The translations under genes and the position numbers were made by a program. Under the pieces are notes generated by a model. It was not told where the DNA came from, made no database searches, and saw only the letters and a program-made list of their open reading frames with translations. From Flavobacterium sp. ALD4 (GTDB taxonomy: Bacteria > Bacteroidota > Bacteroidia > Flavobacteriales > Flavobacteriaceae), in assembly GCF_002836475.1 (NCBI RefSeq), contig NZ_PJBJ01000030.1, positions 1,334,322 through 1,398,321 on the forward strand: a DNA stretch of 64,000 nt. The letters run 5' to 3'. The stretch's first letter is position 1, and each line of letters opens with the position of its first letter. Positions 1-7,499 of the stretch are shown here, in pieces.

Positions 1-1
1 T

Positions 2-289
2 GGAAGTCATACTATAGCTGATAATGCCACTTGTTGCATTACAACTGGCGCATGTACTTCAATGTCTGAACAAGAATGTTTGGCCAAAGGCTGTACGAAT
101 ATGACTTGTGAGTATATGAAAGGTGTAACTATAGCGCATGGTGTTACTAAACAAGTGACTATTGAGAAAACAAATGTCAATGGTGCAGTTGCTGCCACAA
201 TAACAACAACAGTAAACGGTAAAGTTGAAACACAAGTTTTTGAAGGGACTGATGCTGAAGTTCAAACAAAAATTGATGCTTTGAAATAG
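2..289 (+). CDS. C-terminal part of a Cys-rich protein (5' end outside window)
   Basis: The reading frame is open from the first complete codon of the window, so this is the tail of a longer gene and not an ORF starting at the internal ATG at 62. The visible part has a cysteine-rich stretch (CC, then single Cys in GACTS, QECLAKGC and MTCEY) followed by a Thr/Val-rich segment that looks like beta strands and ends in KIDALK. The Cys spacing suggests metal binding or disulfides, but I do not recognise the family and propose no function. A strong hairpin terminator follows about 20 bases after the stop. Confidence 0.6.
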   Translation, partial: GSHTIADNATCCITTGACTSMSEQECLAKGCTNMTCEYMKGVTIAHGVTKQVTIEKTNVNGAVAATITTTVNGKVETQVFEGTDAEVQTKIDALK

Positions 290-311
290 CTATGTGCTTT
301 TTTATAAATAG

Positions 312-343
312 AAAATGCCTCGCGAAAGTGAGGCATTTTTTTA
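312..343 (+). terminator. Rho-independent terminator
   Basis: The stem AAATGCCTC/GAGGCATTT encloses a GCGAAAGT loop and is followed by a T run. It lies just after the stop of the Cys-rich gene and before the end of the convergent kinase gene, so it may serve both strands. Confidence 0.8.
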
Positions 344-387
344 TTGGCAGTTTATTTTTTTATATTTTTCACGAGGGAAGAGAAAGA

Positions 388-1002
388 TTAAAACAATCCG
401 TTTATTTCCGCATCTATTCTAGTGATAATATCCCCTAAATCTTCGGGTTTATCAACGAAGTTGATATTGTCTACGTCGATGATAAGTATTTTTCCTCTGT
501 CGTAAGTATGTACCCATGCTTCATAACGTTCGTTCAGACGGCTTAGATAATCGATAGAAATTGTAGATTCATACTCGCGACCTCGTTTGTGAATTTGTCC
601 AACTAAATTAGGGATTGAACTTCTTAAATAAATTAATAAATCAGGTGCTTTAACTGTTGACTCCATCAATTCAAAAAGCGAGGAATAATTCTGAAAATCA
701 CGATTGGTCATCAAACCCATCGAATACAGGTTAGGTGCAAATATGTGGGCGTCTTCATAAATCGTCCTATCTTGAATGATTTTCTTTCCGCTCTCGCGGA
801 TTTGCATAACTTGACGGAAACGACTGTTTAAGAAGTAAATCTGCAAATTAAATGACCAGCGTTCCATTTGATGATAAAAATCATCTAGGTACGGATTGTC
901 AACCACATCTTCATAATGCGGTTCCCATTTAAAGTGTTTTGCCAATAAACGCGTTAGAGTCGTTTTTCCTGATCCGATATTTCCTGCTACTGCTATGTGC
1001 AT
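388..1002 (-). CDS. deoxynucleoside kinase family protein
   Basis: This 204-residue protein is a P-loop kinase that should phosphorylate a deoxynucleoside (deoxyadenosine/deoxyguanosine kinase type) for nucleotide salvage in the cytoplasm. The Walker A loop GNIGSGKTT is at residues 7-15. The DRT motif typical of this family (residues 78-80, in IIQDRTIYED) follows an acidic YEDVVDNPYLDDF segment. An arginine-bearing lid (KRGREYE) lies in the C-terminal half. The length fits the family. The start codon overlaps the stop of the upstream secreted-protein gene by one base (TAATG), so the two are co-transcribed. Which nucleoside is preferred cannot be told from sequence. Confidence 0.88.
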   Translation of the reverse strand: MHIAVAGNIGSGKTTLTRLLAKHFKWEPHYEDVVDNPYLDDFYHQMERWSFNLQIYFLNSRFRQVMQIRESGKKIIQDRTIYEDAHIFAPNLYSMGLMTNRDFQNYSSLFELMESTVKAPDLLIYLRSSIPNLVGQIHKRGREYESTISIDYLSRLNERYEAWVHTYDRGKILIIDVDNINFVDKPEDLGDIITRIDAEINGLF

Positions 1003-1793
1003 TAAGGTGTTGTGATTTTATAATTTATAATTCCCTTCGATGTAAAAATAGATAAAATTTGGTCTCTGTAATAGAATTTTTTAAACGTTTTTTCTGAAAT
1101 CTCTATTTCATATTTTTGGTTTTTCTCTAAGTCTTCAAAAAAGAGCTTGTTATTATTGGAGTAGATAAATTGATGATCACTCATGATTTCAATAGCGTCA
1201 AAACCGGGTGTTTTACCTCTTGTAGTTATCACTCCAAAAACATCGCAAGAATACCAGTTGTTTTTGTGGTCTATCCAGTAGAAGGTATTGAAATCTGTTT
1301 GATAGTGTTTTATATTTTCCGGAAAGGGTGTGGATATCGTTTTATATTCGTTTTTTATATAATCAAAAAGACCAATCTGTTGATTTAAACTGTTGTAAGC
1401 CCAAAGTCGATTTTGCGAGGCAATTCCAGTTGCTGATACCGCCAAGGGGCTCGTGTTTTCTAAAAAATTTATTTTTTGGGTTTCATTTAATTGATTGTCA
1501 AGTAATATAACCACATTGAAATTCTCATAGAAAAGGACAATGTTTAGTGGGTTTTGGATGTCAATTTTTGTTATTTTTCCAAGTGAAGGGTTTTTATATT
1601 CAAGGGATGTAGTGCCTTTTATTTTGTAGAGAGCGTTATCCTTGATGTAATAATAGAAATCAAATTGATCATAACCGATAAAGTCATCAGCAACAACATT
1701 GAGAGTGTCTGTTGTATTGGCGTAAATTTTTTGGTTTTGCCCAAATGCAACTGAAAGGGAAAAGAGAAAAAAGAAGGTAATTAGCTTTTTCAT
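1002..1793 (-). CDS. secreted protein of unknown function
   Basis: The protein has 263 residues. I chose the start at 1793 because MKKLITFFFLFSLSVAFGQ is a clean Sec signal peptide ending in a typical Bacteroidota FGQ cleavage site; an upstream in-frame ATG at 1811 adds six residues before it. The mature part repeats short patterns of the type YYYIKDNALYKI, LWAYNSLNQQIGLFD and FYWIDHKNNWYSCD, spaced like blades of a beta-propeller. No enzyme motif is visible. It is translationally coupled to the deoxynucleoside kinase, although no functional link is obvious. The propeller fold is inference. Confidence 0.72.
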   Translation of the reverse strand: MKKLITFFFLFSLSVAFGQNQKIYANTTDTLNVVADDFIGYDQFDFYYYIKDNALYKIKGTTSLEYKNPSLGKITKIDIQNPLNIVLFYENFNVVILLDNQLNETQKINFLENTSPLAVSATGIASQNRLWAYNSLNQQIGLFDYIKNEYKTISTPFPENIKHYQTDFNTFYWIDHKNNWYSCDVFGVITTRGKTPGFDAIEIMSDHQFIYSNNNKLFFEDLEKNQKYEIEISEKTFKKFYYRDQILSIFTSKGIINYKITTP

Positions 1794-1884
1794 ATTATGA
1801 GCAAAGTACAAAAAAAAACGGCAATAGTTTTGAATTTTAATTATAATGCTTTGGCCGTGAGTTTAATGAGTGCTTATAAATAGA

Positions 1885-1908
1885 AAACCAGCTCAATTGA
1901 GCTGGTTT
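1885..1908 (-). terminator. palindromic terminator after metK
   Basis: A perfect inverted repeat AAACCAGCTC-AATT-GAGCTGGTTT has T-rich sequence on both sides. It lies between the stop of metK and the start of the secreted-protein gene, so it can end metK transcription on the minus strand. Confidence 0.75.
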
Positions 1909-1933
1909 TTTTATAAGTTTTAGTTGCATCTAA

Positions 1934-3184
1934 TTACAATCCAAAAGCTTCTTTCACTTGGTCAACAAAATCTAATTTTTCCCAAGTAAATAACTCAACT
2001 TCAACAGTTTTTGTCAATCCGCCTGGAGCAGAGAAAGTTTTAGTTACTGTTTCTGGTGTACGTCCCATGTGTCCATATGCAGCAGTTTCACTATAGATAG
2101 GGTTTCTTAATTTCAAACGTTGTTCGATAAAGTAAGGACGCATATCAAAGATAGCTTCTACTTTTTTGGCAATTTCTCCGTTTGTCAAGTTTACTTTTGA
2201 CGTTCCGTAAGTATCAATGAATATTCCCATTGGTTTTGCTACGCCAATAGCATAAGAAACTTGTACTAAAATTTCATCGGCAACACCTGCAGCAACTAAG
2301 TTTTTAGCGATGTGACGTGTAGCATAAGCTGCACTACGATCTACTTTACTTGGGTCTTTTCCAGAGAAAGCACCACCACCGTGAGCTCCTTTTCCTCCAT
2401 ATGTATCTACAATGATTTTTCTTCCTGTAAGTCCTGTGTCTCCGTGCGGCCCACCAATTACAAATTTACCGGTTGGGTTAATATGATATTTAATAGCATC
2501 ATTAAATAAGTGAGCGTGCGCAGGGTATTTAGCAATGATTCTTGGAATCAAGATCGATACTAAGTCTTTTTTAATTTTAGCTAGCATGATTGATTCTTCA
2601 TCAAAATCATCATGTTGAGTCGAGATTACAATAGCATCAATGCGTGTAGGCTTGTTGTCATCACTATATTCTAAAGTTACTTGTGATTTAGCATCTGGGC
2701 GTAAATAAGGAATCTCGTTATTTTCACGTCTAAGAATGGCTAACTCTTGTAATAACTTATGGGACAAATCAAGTGCCAAAGGCATGTAATTTTCAGTTTC
2801 ACTGGTAGCATAACCAAACATCATTCCTTGGTCACCAGCTCCCTGATCTTCAGGATTAGCTCTGTCAACACCTTGGTTTATGTCTGCTGATTGTTCGTGA
2901 ATAGCAGAAAGTATACCACAAGACTCGGCTTCAAACATATAGGCGCTTTTCGTATAACCAATTTTTTTGATTACATCACGAGCAATTTTTTGAACATCAA
3001 GGTAGGTGTTTGACTTTACTTCGCCGGCTAATATTACTTGTCCGGTTGTTACTAGTGTTTCACAGGCTACTTTGGAATCAACATCAAATGCCAAAAAATT
3101 ATCGATTAATGCGTCTGAAATTTGATCTGCAATTTTGTCTGGGTGCCCCTCACTTACAGATTCTGACGTAAATAAATATGCCAT
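1934..3184 (-). CDS. metK: S-adenosylmethionine synthase
   Basis: MetK makes SAM from methionine and ATP, with release of phosphate and diphosphate, in the cytoplasm. The protein of 416 residues begins [20 protein letters not shown]. The SEGHPDK motif with the ATP-binding His is at residues 11-17, [12 protein letters not shown] lies near residue 115, and the phosphate loop [19 protein letters not shown] is further down. The frame stays open 35 codons upstream, but that extension has no family similarity, so I place the start at 3184. No S-box was seen in its leader, unlike the other methionine genes here. A minus-strand promoter and a palindrome lie upstream. Confidence 0.97.
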   Translation of the reverse strand: MAYLFTSESVSEGHPDKIADQISDALIDNFLAFDVDSKVACETLVTTGQVILAGEVKSNTYLDVQKIARDVIKKIGYTKSAYMFEAESCGILSAIHEQSADINQGVDRANPEDQGAGDQGMMFGYATSETENYMPLALDLSHKLLQELAILRRENNEIPYLRPDAKSQVTLEYSDDNKPTRIDAIVISTQHDDFDEESIMLAKIKKDLVSILIPRIIAKYPAHAHLFNDAIKYHINPTGKFVIGGPHGDTGLTGRKIIVDTYGGKGAHGGGAFSGKDPSKVDRSAAYATRHIAKNLVAAGVADEILVQVSYAIGVAKPMGIFIDTYGTSKVNLTNGEIAKKVEAIFDMRPYFIEQRLKLRNPIYSETAAYGHMGRTPETVTKTFSAPGGLTKTVEVELFTWEKLDFVDQVKEAFGL

Positions 3185-3286
3185 AATAAATATAAATTTA
3201 AAATTAAGGGAGGAAAAATAATTGCGGGAAATACTAAAGGAGAGTTTCTGCTTTAGCATTTTTTCTACTGAAAATTTTTCAGCATC

Positions 3287-3309
3287 CATAATGAATTCAT
3301 TTCATTATG
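3287..3309. promoter_or_regulatory. inverted repeat in metK leader
   Basis: The 9-base arms CATAATGAA and TTCATTATG are separated by five bases. The repeat lies about 100 bases upstream of the metK start, between the proposed promoter and the gene, so it could be an operator or a leader hairpin. No similar site was seen at the other met genes. Confidence 0.35.
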
Positions 3310-3353
3310 AAGAGGTTGCAATCAGTTCAAATTTTTCCTCTTGTAATTGAGTG

Positions 3354-3361
3354 CAAATGTA
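3354..3361 (-). promoter_or_regulatory. candidate metK promoter (-7 element)
   Basis: On the minus strand this reads TACATTTG, matching the Bacteroidota TAnnTTTG element. No clear -33 TTG was found at the usual distance, so the call rests on the -7 match and position only. It would give a leader of about 160 bases. Confidence 0.35.
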
Positions 3362-3842
3362 TGAAACCATTTTGAATTGCATATTAAATTAAGTTTTTTT
3401 TTGATTGGGATGGGGCTGTTATTTTTGAATTAACGTAAAACCCATACATACCGACATAGTAAAAGTTTTGTTTTATGTGTTTTTATTATTTAATTGTTCT
3501 ATGACAATCTGTTTACTTATGGTTCAAATCATAAAAGTATTTTAATAATACTTTAACTTATGTTCAGATACCGCGATTTTCATAACGTTTTTCTTAATTC
3601 TGACGCCGAAAAAACGTTGTGTATCTGATATTGGGGTATTTTAACGAGTAAATTTTAGTTCATTACTTCTATATTTTAAATTTGTAAAAGAGTCAATCCA
3701 AGGATTTAAAAAAGTTGCCTTTTTTTAAGTATATGTTTTATTCAGTTTTCAAAACTGGAAAAAAAGCGGGAGATCTCAGATGCAATAAAAAACAACAACA
3801 AAGAGCAGGGGAACAATTTATAAACCATAAAAATATTTTATT
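3362..3842. other. AT-rich intergenic region
   Basis: About 480 bases between the metK promoter region and the small ORF at 3843. I find no convincing ORF, RNA gene or repeat. The run just before the ORF is purine-rich (GGGAGATC to GAGCAGGGG). Confidence 0.4.
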
Positions 3843-4148
3843 ATGAGAGCAAATGAAAGAGTTTTAGTACTTGAAAAAGTAGAACAAAGAAAGCATAATA
3901 TTGGAAGTTGTAAATGGGATAGATACTTGGACGATTATAATAATTATGTTAAGGAATACAATAAACATTATTTGAATGCGCAAAAAGGGGATGAAAGATC
4001 CATATCATTATACCCCTATATGAAAGAGAAATGGGAAGCTTTGAAAAAACGACTTGTTAAAGCATACAACAACAAACGATTAAGCGAAAAGCAAGTTAGG
4101 AGAGTAATTAAAATTAACATGAAGATTGTTAAAGTGTACTTTAAGTAA
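3843..4148 (+). CDS. hypothetical small basic protein
   Basis: A 101-residue ORF, lysine- and tyrosine-rich and predicted largely helical (KWDRYLDDYNNYVKEYNKHY, then RLSEKQVRRVIKINMKIVK). It has no signal peptide, membrane segment or recognised motif. The start is the first ATG after a purine-rich leader. Length and composition are compatible with a real gene, but it stands alone between metK and another small ORF, so it is only moderately supported. Confidence 0.45.
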   Translation: MRANERVLVLEKVEQRKHNIGSCKWDRYLDDYNNYVKEYNKHYLNAQKGDERSISLYPYMKEKWEALKKRLVKAYNNKRLSEKQVRRVIKINMKIVKVYFK

Positions 4149-4292
4149 AATTACCTGCTCGGGAATCTATTAATAATAGATTCATTATGGCGTTTCTATT
4201 TCAGTAAAATAAGGTAGCAAACGTATTTTACAATTGTTTTTTTAGCGGTTGTTTAGTAGTAGCAATAGTGTAGATCAAAAGGGATGTAAAAA

Positions 4293-4321
4293 TTTAAGCA
4301 ATTGAATTTAAATAGCTTAAA
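4293..4321 (+). promoter_or_regulatory. hairpin upstream of small ORF A
   Basis: TTTAAGC and GCTTAAA form a perfect 7-base stem ending 33 bases before the ATG at 4355. Its core TAAG...CTTA resembles the inner hairpin of the elements at 5030 and 6812, but the outer pairing of those elements is missing, so kinship is uncertain. Confidence 0.3.
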
Positions 4322-4354
4322 TAGAGGAAAAGCAAACGACTAAAAATAATCATC

Positions 4355-4552
4355 ATGAAAACATCAAAAACAACTTCGGGAAATTCAGATTTTAAATTAA
4401 GCGAGCAAAAAGGAGAAAAAGAAGAGTTAGTAAATAAATTAGTTCATCCAAGAATTAAAGCCAAAACAACGAACTCTTTTGGGGATAAAAACGCTTCAAA
4501 TTCATTATTGCTTCAAATGTATTCTCAAGAAAATGAAATTTTATTTATCTAG
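4355..4552 (+). CDS. small protein of unknown family (copy A)
   Basis: A 65-residue hydrophilic protein ending LLLQMYSQENEILFI. The family is not recognised. Support for it being real comes from a diverged relative 2.4 kb downstream (6934-7140). An ungapped alignment of the last 36 codons of each, from VHPR here and VNPR there, gives 17 identical residues, including the MYS-EN--LFI end at the stop. Both ATGs follow similar AAA(A/G)CAAAC leader sequence. No signal peptide or membrane segment is present. A terminator lies 310 bases downstream. Confidence 0.5.
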   Translation: MKTSKTTSGNSDFKLSEQKGEKEELVNKLVHPRIKAKTTNSFGDKNASNSLLLQMYSQENEILFI

Positions 4553-4863
4553 TTTAATGGAGTCCTAAATTAATGAAATATAATATGAGCAAAAATACTT
4601 TGTAGCATCTGTAAATAGATCTAATATTAAGCTTAGCATTAAGTTTAATGAATTTTTTTATAAATAATTGATTATTCGTGTTTTAACAGAAACGGCTTTA
4701 ATTGTTATTTTTTGAAATATATTAGGATATAGAAATTATTGTTAGCAGATTTGTGATAAGAAAAAAAAACAATACTGTGAAATTAAATGTGTGTGATATG
4801 TCAAAAGCCATGAAGGAAAATTCCTGAGGGTATATTGCTTGAATTTAAGATCTTAAATATAGC

Positions 4864-4896
4864 AAAAGCTTCCCTCAAAAAGGGAAGCTTTTTTTT
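4864..4896 (+). terminator. Rho-independent terminator
   Basis: AAAAGCTTCCC and GGGAAGCTTTT form a stem around a TCAAAAA loop, followed by a run of T. It lies between small ORF A and metY and separates their transcripts. Confidence 0.8.
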
Positions 4897-5029
4897 AAAA
4901 CTAAACAAGAACATTTTTTTAAATATAAATATAATTCAAAATGATCAATATAAATCTCAAACAAGTCAATCAAACTGTTGCCAAATCTATGATTTGTGCA
5001 AAAACCATGATGTGTGTTTGTTTCAGGTG

Positions 5030-5096
5030 ATCCAAAAGTATAAGTTTATATTACAACTTAACCCCCTTTTGGATACCCATCTAATAGGGTTTTTCA
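5030..5096 (+). promoter_or_regulatory. candidate structured leader element of metY (copy 1)
   Basis: A 9-base outer stem (ATCCAAAAG at 5030-5038 with CTTTTGGAT at 5066-5074) encloses an inner hairpin TAAG/CTTA (5041-5044 with 5057-5060). It is followed by ACCC/GGGT (5075-5078 with 5087-5090) and a T run. AACCC at 5060-5064 can instead pair with GGGTT at 5087-5091, which excludes the outer stem. That is the layout of a transcription attenuator or riboswitch, ending 37 bases before the metY start. A second copy with compensating changes lies at 6812-6877. The ligand, if any, is unknown; it does not look like SAM-I. Confidence 0.5.
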
Positions 5097-5132
5097 TTTA
5101 ATAAAAAATAATAAAATCAAAAAACTAAAATT

Positions 5133-6407
5133 ATGAGTACTAATAAATTTGAAACAAACGCATTACACGCGGGACATGATGTAACAAAACACGCAGGAAC
5201 TAGAGCAGTGCCTATTTATCAATCATCATCATATGTTTTTGATAATTCCGAGCACGCTGCGAATTTATTCGGCCTTTCTGAAGCAGGGTATATTTATACA
5301 AGATTAAATAATCCAACAAATGATATATTGGAACAACGCCTTGCAGCATTAGAGGGAGGAATAGGAGCTGTAGTTACCGCTTCTGGAACAGCGGCTATTA
5401 CAACAGCTTTATTAGTATTGTTGAAAACGGGTGATCATATTGTGGCTTCAAGTAGTTTGTACGGAGGAACATTTAATCTATTGCAAACTACTTTGCCTAG
5501 ACTCGGGATTACAACCACTTTTGTCGATCCTTCTGATCCGGCTAACTTTACTAAGGCAGCGAATGAAAATACAAAAGTGTTTTTTATCGAAAGCTTGGGT
5601 AACCCAAAGTTAGATGTATTAGATATTGAAGCCATTTCCACTGAAGCAAAAGCGTTAAAGGTGCCTTTGATTGTTGATAACACTGTGGCTTCTCCTTATT
5701 TGCTAAATCCGATAGCGCACGGAGCAAATATTGTTATTCATTCTTTGACAAAATATATCTCAGGTAACGGAACTTCTTTAGGAGGTGTTGTTGTTGATGC
5801 GGGAACTTTTGACTGGAGTAGTGGTCGTTTTCCTGAATTTACAACACCTAATGCTGGTTATCATGGTTTGGTTTATCACGAAGCTTTAGGAAACGCCGCT
5901 TTTATTGCCAGAGTTAGAATCGAGGGCTTACGTGATTATGGTGCTGCTTTGAGTCCGTTTAATGCGTTCCAAATCATTCAAGGTTTAGAAACATTAGCCG
6001 TTCGTGTAAAAAGACATAGCGAAAACGGATTAGCATTAGCACAATGGCTAGAAAGTCAAGACCAAGTAGAGTGGGTAAATTATCCAGGTTTACAATCGAG
6101 TAAATATTATGACTTGGCAAAACGTTATTTACCAAAAGGACAAAACGGATTAGTAACCTTTGGTTTAAAAGGTGGTTTTGAAGCAGCTAAAAAAGTAGCA
6201 GACGACACAAAACTATTTTCGTTACTAGCAAATATTGGAGATACAAAATCTTTAATTATTCATCCGGCAAGTACAACGCATCAGCAATTATCTGACGAAC
6301 AACAATTAGCTTCGGGTGTTTCTAAAGATTTAATACGCCTTAGTGTAGGTTTAGAAGATATTGAAGATTTAAAAGCCGATTTAAAAGCTGTTTTTGATTC
6401 ATTTTAA
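5133..6407 (+). CDS. metY: O-acetylhomoserine sulfhydrylase (MetY-type)
   Basis: A PLP enzyme of the Cys/Met metabolism family that joins O-acetylhomoserine and sulfide to give homocysteine. The protein has 424 residues, the longer MetY size rather than the roughly 390 of MetB/MetZ. The PLP lysine is Lys207 in HSLTKYISGNGTSLGG. FETNALHAGHD at the start, YTRLNNPTND, and the C-terminal HPASTTHQQL with LIRLSVGLEDIEDL are family signatures. It sits between two structured leader-like elements and upstream of the MetX fusion that should supply its substrate. Its leader carries the 5030 element in place of an S-box. It may overlap in function with metZ at 11542. Confidence 0.93.
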   Translation: MSTNKFETNALHAGHDVTKHAGTRAVPIYQSSSYVFDNSEHAANLFGLSEAGYIYTRLNNPTNDILEQRLAALEGGIGAVVTASGTAAITTALLVLLKTGDHIVASSSLYGGTFNLLQTTLPRLGITTTFVDPSDPANFTKAANENTKVFFIESLGNPKLDVLDIEAISTEAKALKVPLIVDNTVASPYLLNPIAHGANIVIHSLTKYISGNGTSLGGVVVDAGTFDWSSGRFPEFTTPNAGYHGLVYHEALGNAAFIARVRIEGLRDYGAALSPFNAFQIIQGLETLAVRVKRHSENGLALAQWLESQDQVEWVNYPGLQSSKYYDLAKRYLPKGQNGLVTFGLKGGFEAAKKVADDTKLFSLLANIGDTKSLIIHPASTTHQQLSDEQQLASGVSKDLIRLSVGLEDIEDLKADLKAVFDSF

Positions 6408-6676
6408 TTGACCCGTTTTTAAAATTTCTGTTAATCTTGAAGGTAATTTTGGGTGTGATTATTGTCGAATTTGAATATTAACTGTTTTTGTAATTACAAT
6501 CATGAAATTAGCGTTAATTTATCGTGAATCATTTGTAATTCAGAAGATTAAATGTCCTTTTTTTTTGGAGGAAAATAGTAAAGATGAATTTTAATATTTG
6601 TAAACCATTTTTAGTCGTATCGAAGAAATTCGGGAGCTTGCAATTGCCTTAAAATTATATAAATAGGTAATAAAAT
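6408..6676. other. intergenic, nothing recognised
   Basis: About 270 AT-rich bases between the metY stop and its terminator. No ORF or repeat could be supported. Confidence 0.4.
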
Positions 6677-6714
6677 AAAAGCCTCCCAATATAATTGGGA
6701 GGCTTTTATTTTTA
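6677..6714 (+). terminator. Rho-independent terminator after metY
   Basis: AAAAGCCTCCCAAT and ATTGGGAGGCTTTT form a long GC-capped stem followed by ATTTTT. It lies 270 bases after metY and probably ends its transcript. Confidence 0.8.
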
Positions 6715-6811
6715 AACAAATTTTAGCTTTCATAATAAAAAAATAAATGAAGATATTTTTAAATAAGAAGATTCAGATCCTTGTCGCAATGTTTTGAGCG
6801 GAGGCCTGTTG

Positions 6812-6877
6812 ATACTAAAAATATAAGCTCGTATGACTTAAATCCTTTTGGTGTTTTTTCTAAGAGGATTTTTTATA
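6812..6877 (+). promoter_or_regulatory. candidate structured RNA element (copy 2)
   Basis: This is the second copy of the 5030 element. ATACTAAAA (6812-6820) pairs fully, including two G-U pairs, with TTTTGGTGT (6846-6854), around an inner TAAG/CTTA hairpin (6824-6827 with 6837-6840). A competing 7-base terminator stem AAATCCT (6840-6846) with AGGATTT (6865-6871) is followed by T's. Several bases differ from copy 1 yet the pairings persist. It lies 57 bases upstream of the interrupted small ORF B. Confidence 0.48.
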
Positions 6878-6933
6878 CTAATATCTCGATCAAAGAATAA
6901 TAATAGAAAACAAACAACTTAAATGCATATGTC

Positions 6934-7140
6934 ATGAGTATGGCAAACAAACTTTCAAGGTCATGGGGACTTCTTAAAAATATAAGGGGCAAAAAAAACA
7001 GCAACAATATAATTGCAATTGATGAATGAGTTAATCCAAGATTAGATATGAATATATCCAACGGGAAAAATGCCGATAATATCTTTAATTCAATACTCCT
7101 TTTAATGTATTCAAAGGAAAACGATACTCTTTTTATTTAA
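6934..7140 (+). pseudogene. small ORF B, interrupted relative of copy A
   Basis: Reading from ATG at 6934, the frame holds 31 codons, one TGA at 7027-7029, then 36 more codons to TAA at 7138. The part after the TGA, VNPRLDM...LLLMYSKENDTLFI, aligns without gaps to the C-terminus of the 4355 ORF. The TGA falls exactly where copy A has TTA (Leu), a one-base difference. A single-mutation pseudogene is the simplest reading; a sequencing error or a shortened functional form are alternatives. Confidence 0.5.
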
Positions 7141-7257
7141 TTGAAAGTTATAAGACATAGCTTTTTACACGCGAGTAATTTCTGAATTGTTTGATTCAGC
7201 TAGGTCTTGCGTTTTTTTGTTAAATATATTTTTCGCTAATAATCAGAATGGTAAAAG

Positions 7258-7289
7258 TTTGGTTGTTATAAAAATATGTAGTTAATTTG
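7258..7289 (+). promoter_or_regulatory. promoter of the SAM-I/metX-thrA transcript
   Basis: TTTG (7258-7261) and TAATTTG (7283-7289) are 21 bases apart, close to the Bacteroidota -33/-7 pattern (the -7 is one base short of TAnnTTTG). Transcription would start just before the riboswitch. The same short form TAnTTTG, as TACTTTG, precedes the second SAM-I riboswitch. Confidence 0.5.
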
Positions 7290-7317
7290 CAGTAGTAAGT
7301 TCACGCACGTATTGAAA

Positions 7318-7424
7318 TGTTATAAAGAAAGGACGAGGGATTAGACCCGATGAAGCCTTAGCAACCCTTCGAGAAATCGGAGAAGGTGCTGCATTCTACC
7401 ACTACTAAAAGTGGGAAGATAACA
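7318..7424 (+). ncRNA. SAM-I (S-box) riboswitch
   Basis: The S-box core is unmistakable: AGGACGAGGGATTAGACCCG, then GATGAAGCCTTAGCAACC, then GAGAAGGTGCT and GGGAAGATAA. The closing P1 stem is TGTTAT (7318-7323) with ATAACA (7419-7424). SAM binding should lower expression of the downstream fusion gene. The segment up to the gene has only weak hairpin potential (CTAG...CTAG) before a T-rich stretch. Confidence 0.93.
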
Positions 7425-7499
7425 ACAAGGATTTTTCTAGTATTTACCTAGTTTTTTCTTTTTAATATTTCCAAATACAAATCAAAAAACATAAAAGAT

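Noticed and set aside
5030..5096. SAM-I or SAM-II riboswitch before metY
   Set aside because: The S-box core seen at 7318 and 22517 is absent, and I could not match the SAM-II pseudoknot pattern.
4835..5101. Plus-strand ORF of 88 codons upstream of metY
   Set aside because: It crosses a strong terminator and the structured leader element, and has no features of a protein family.
6873..7061. Minus-strand hydrophobic ORF of 62 codons
   Set aside because: It is antisense to small ORF B, whose plus-strand frame aligns with the 4355 ORF; the hydrophobic look comes from the complement of Asn/Lys codons.
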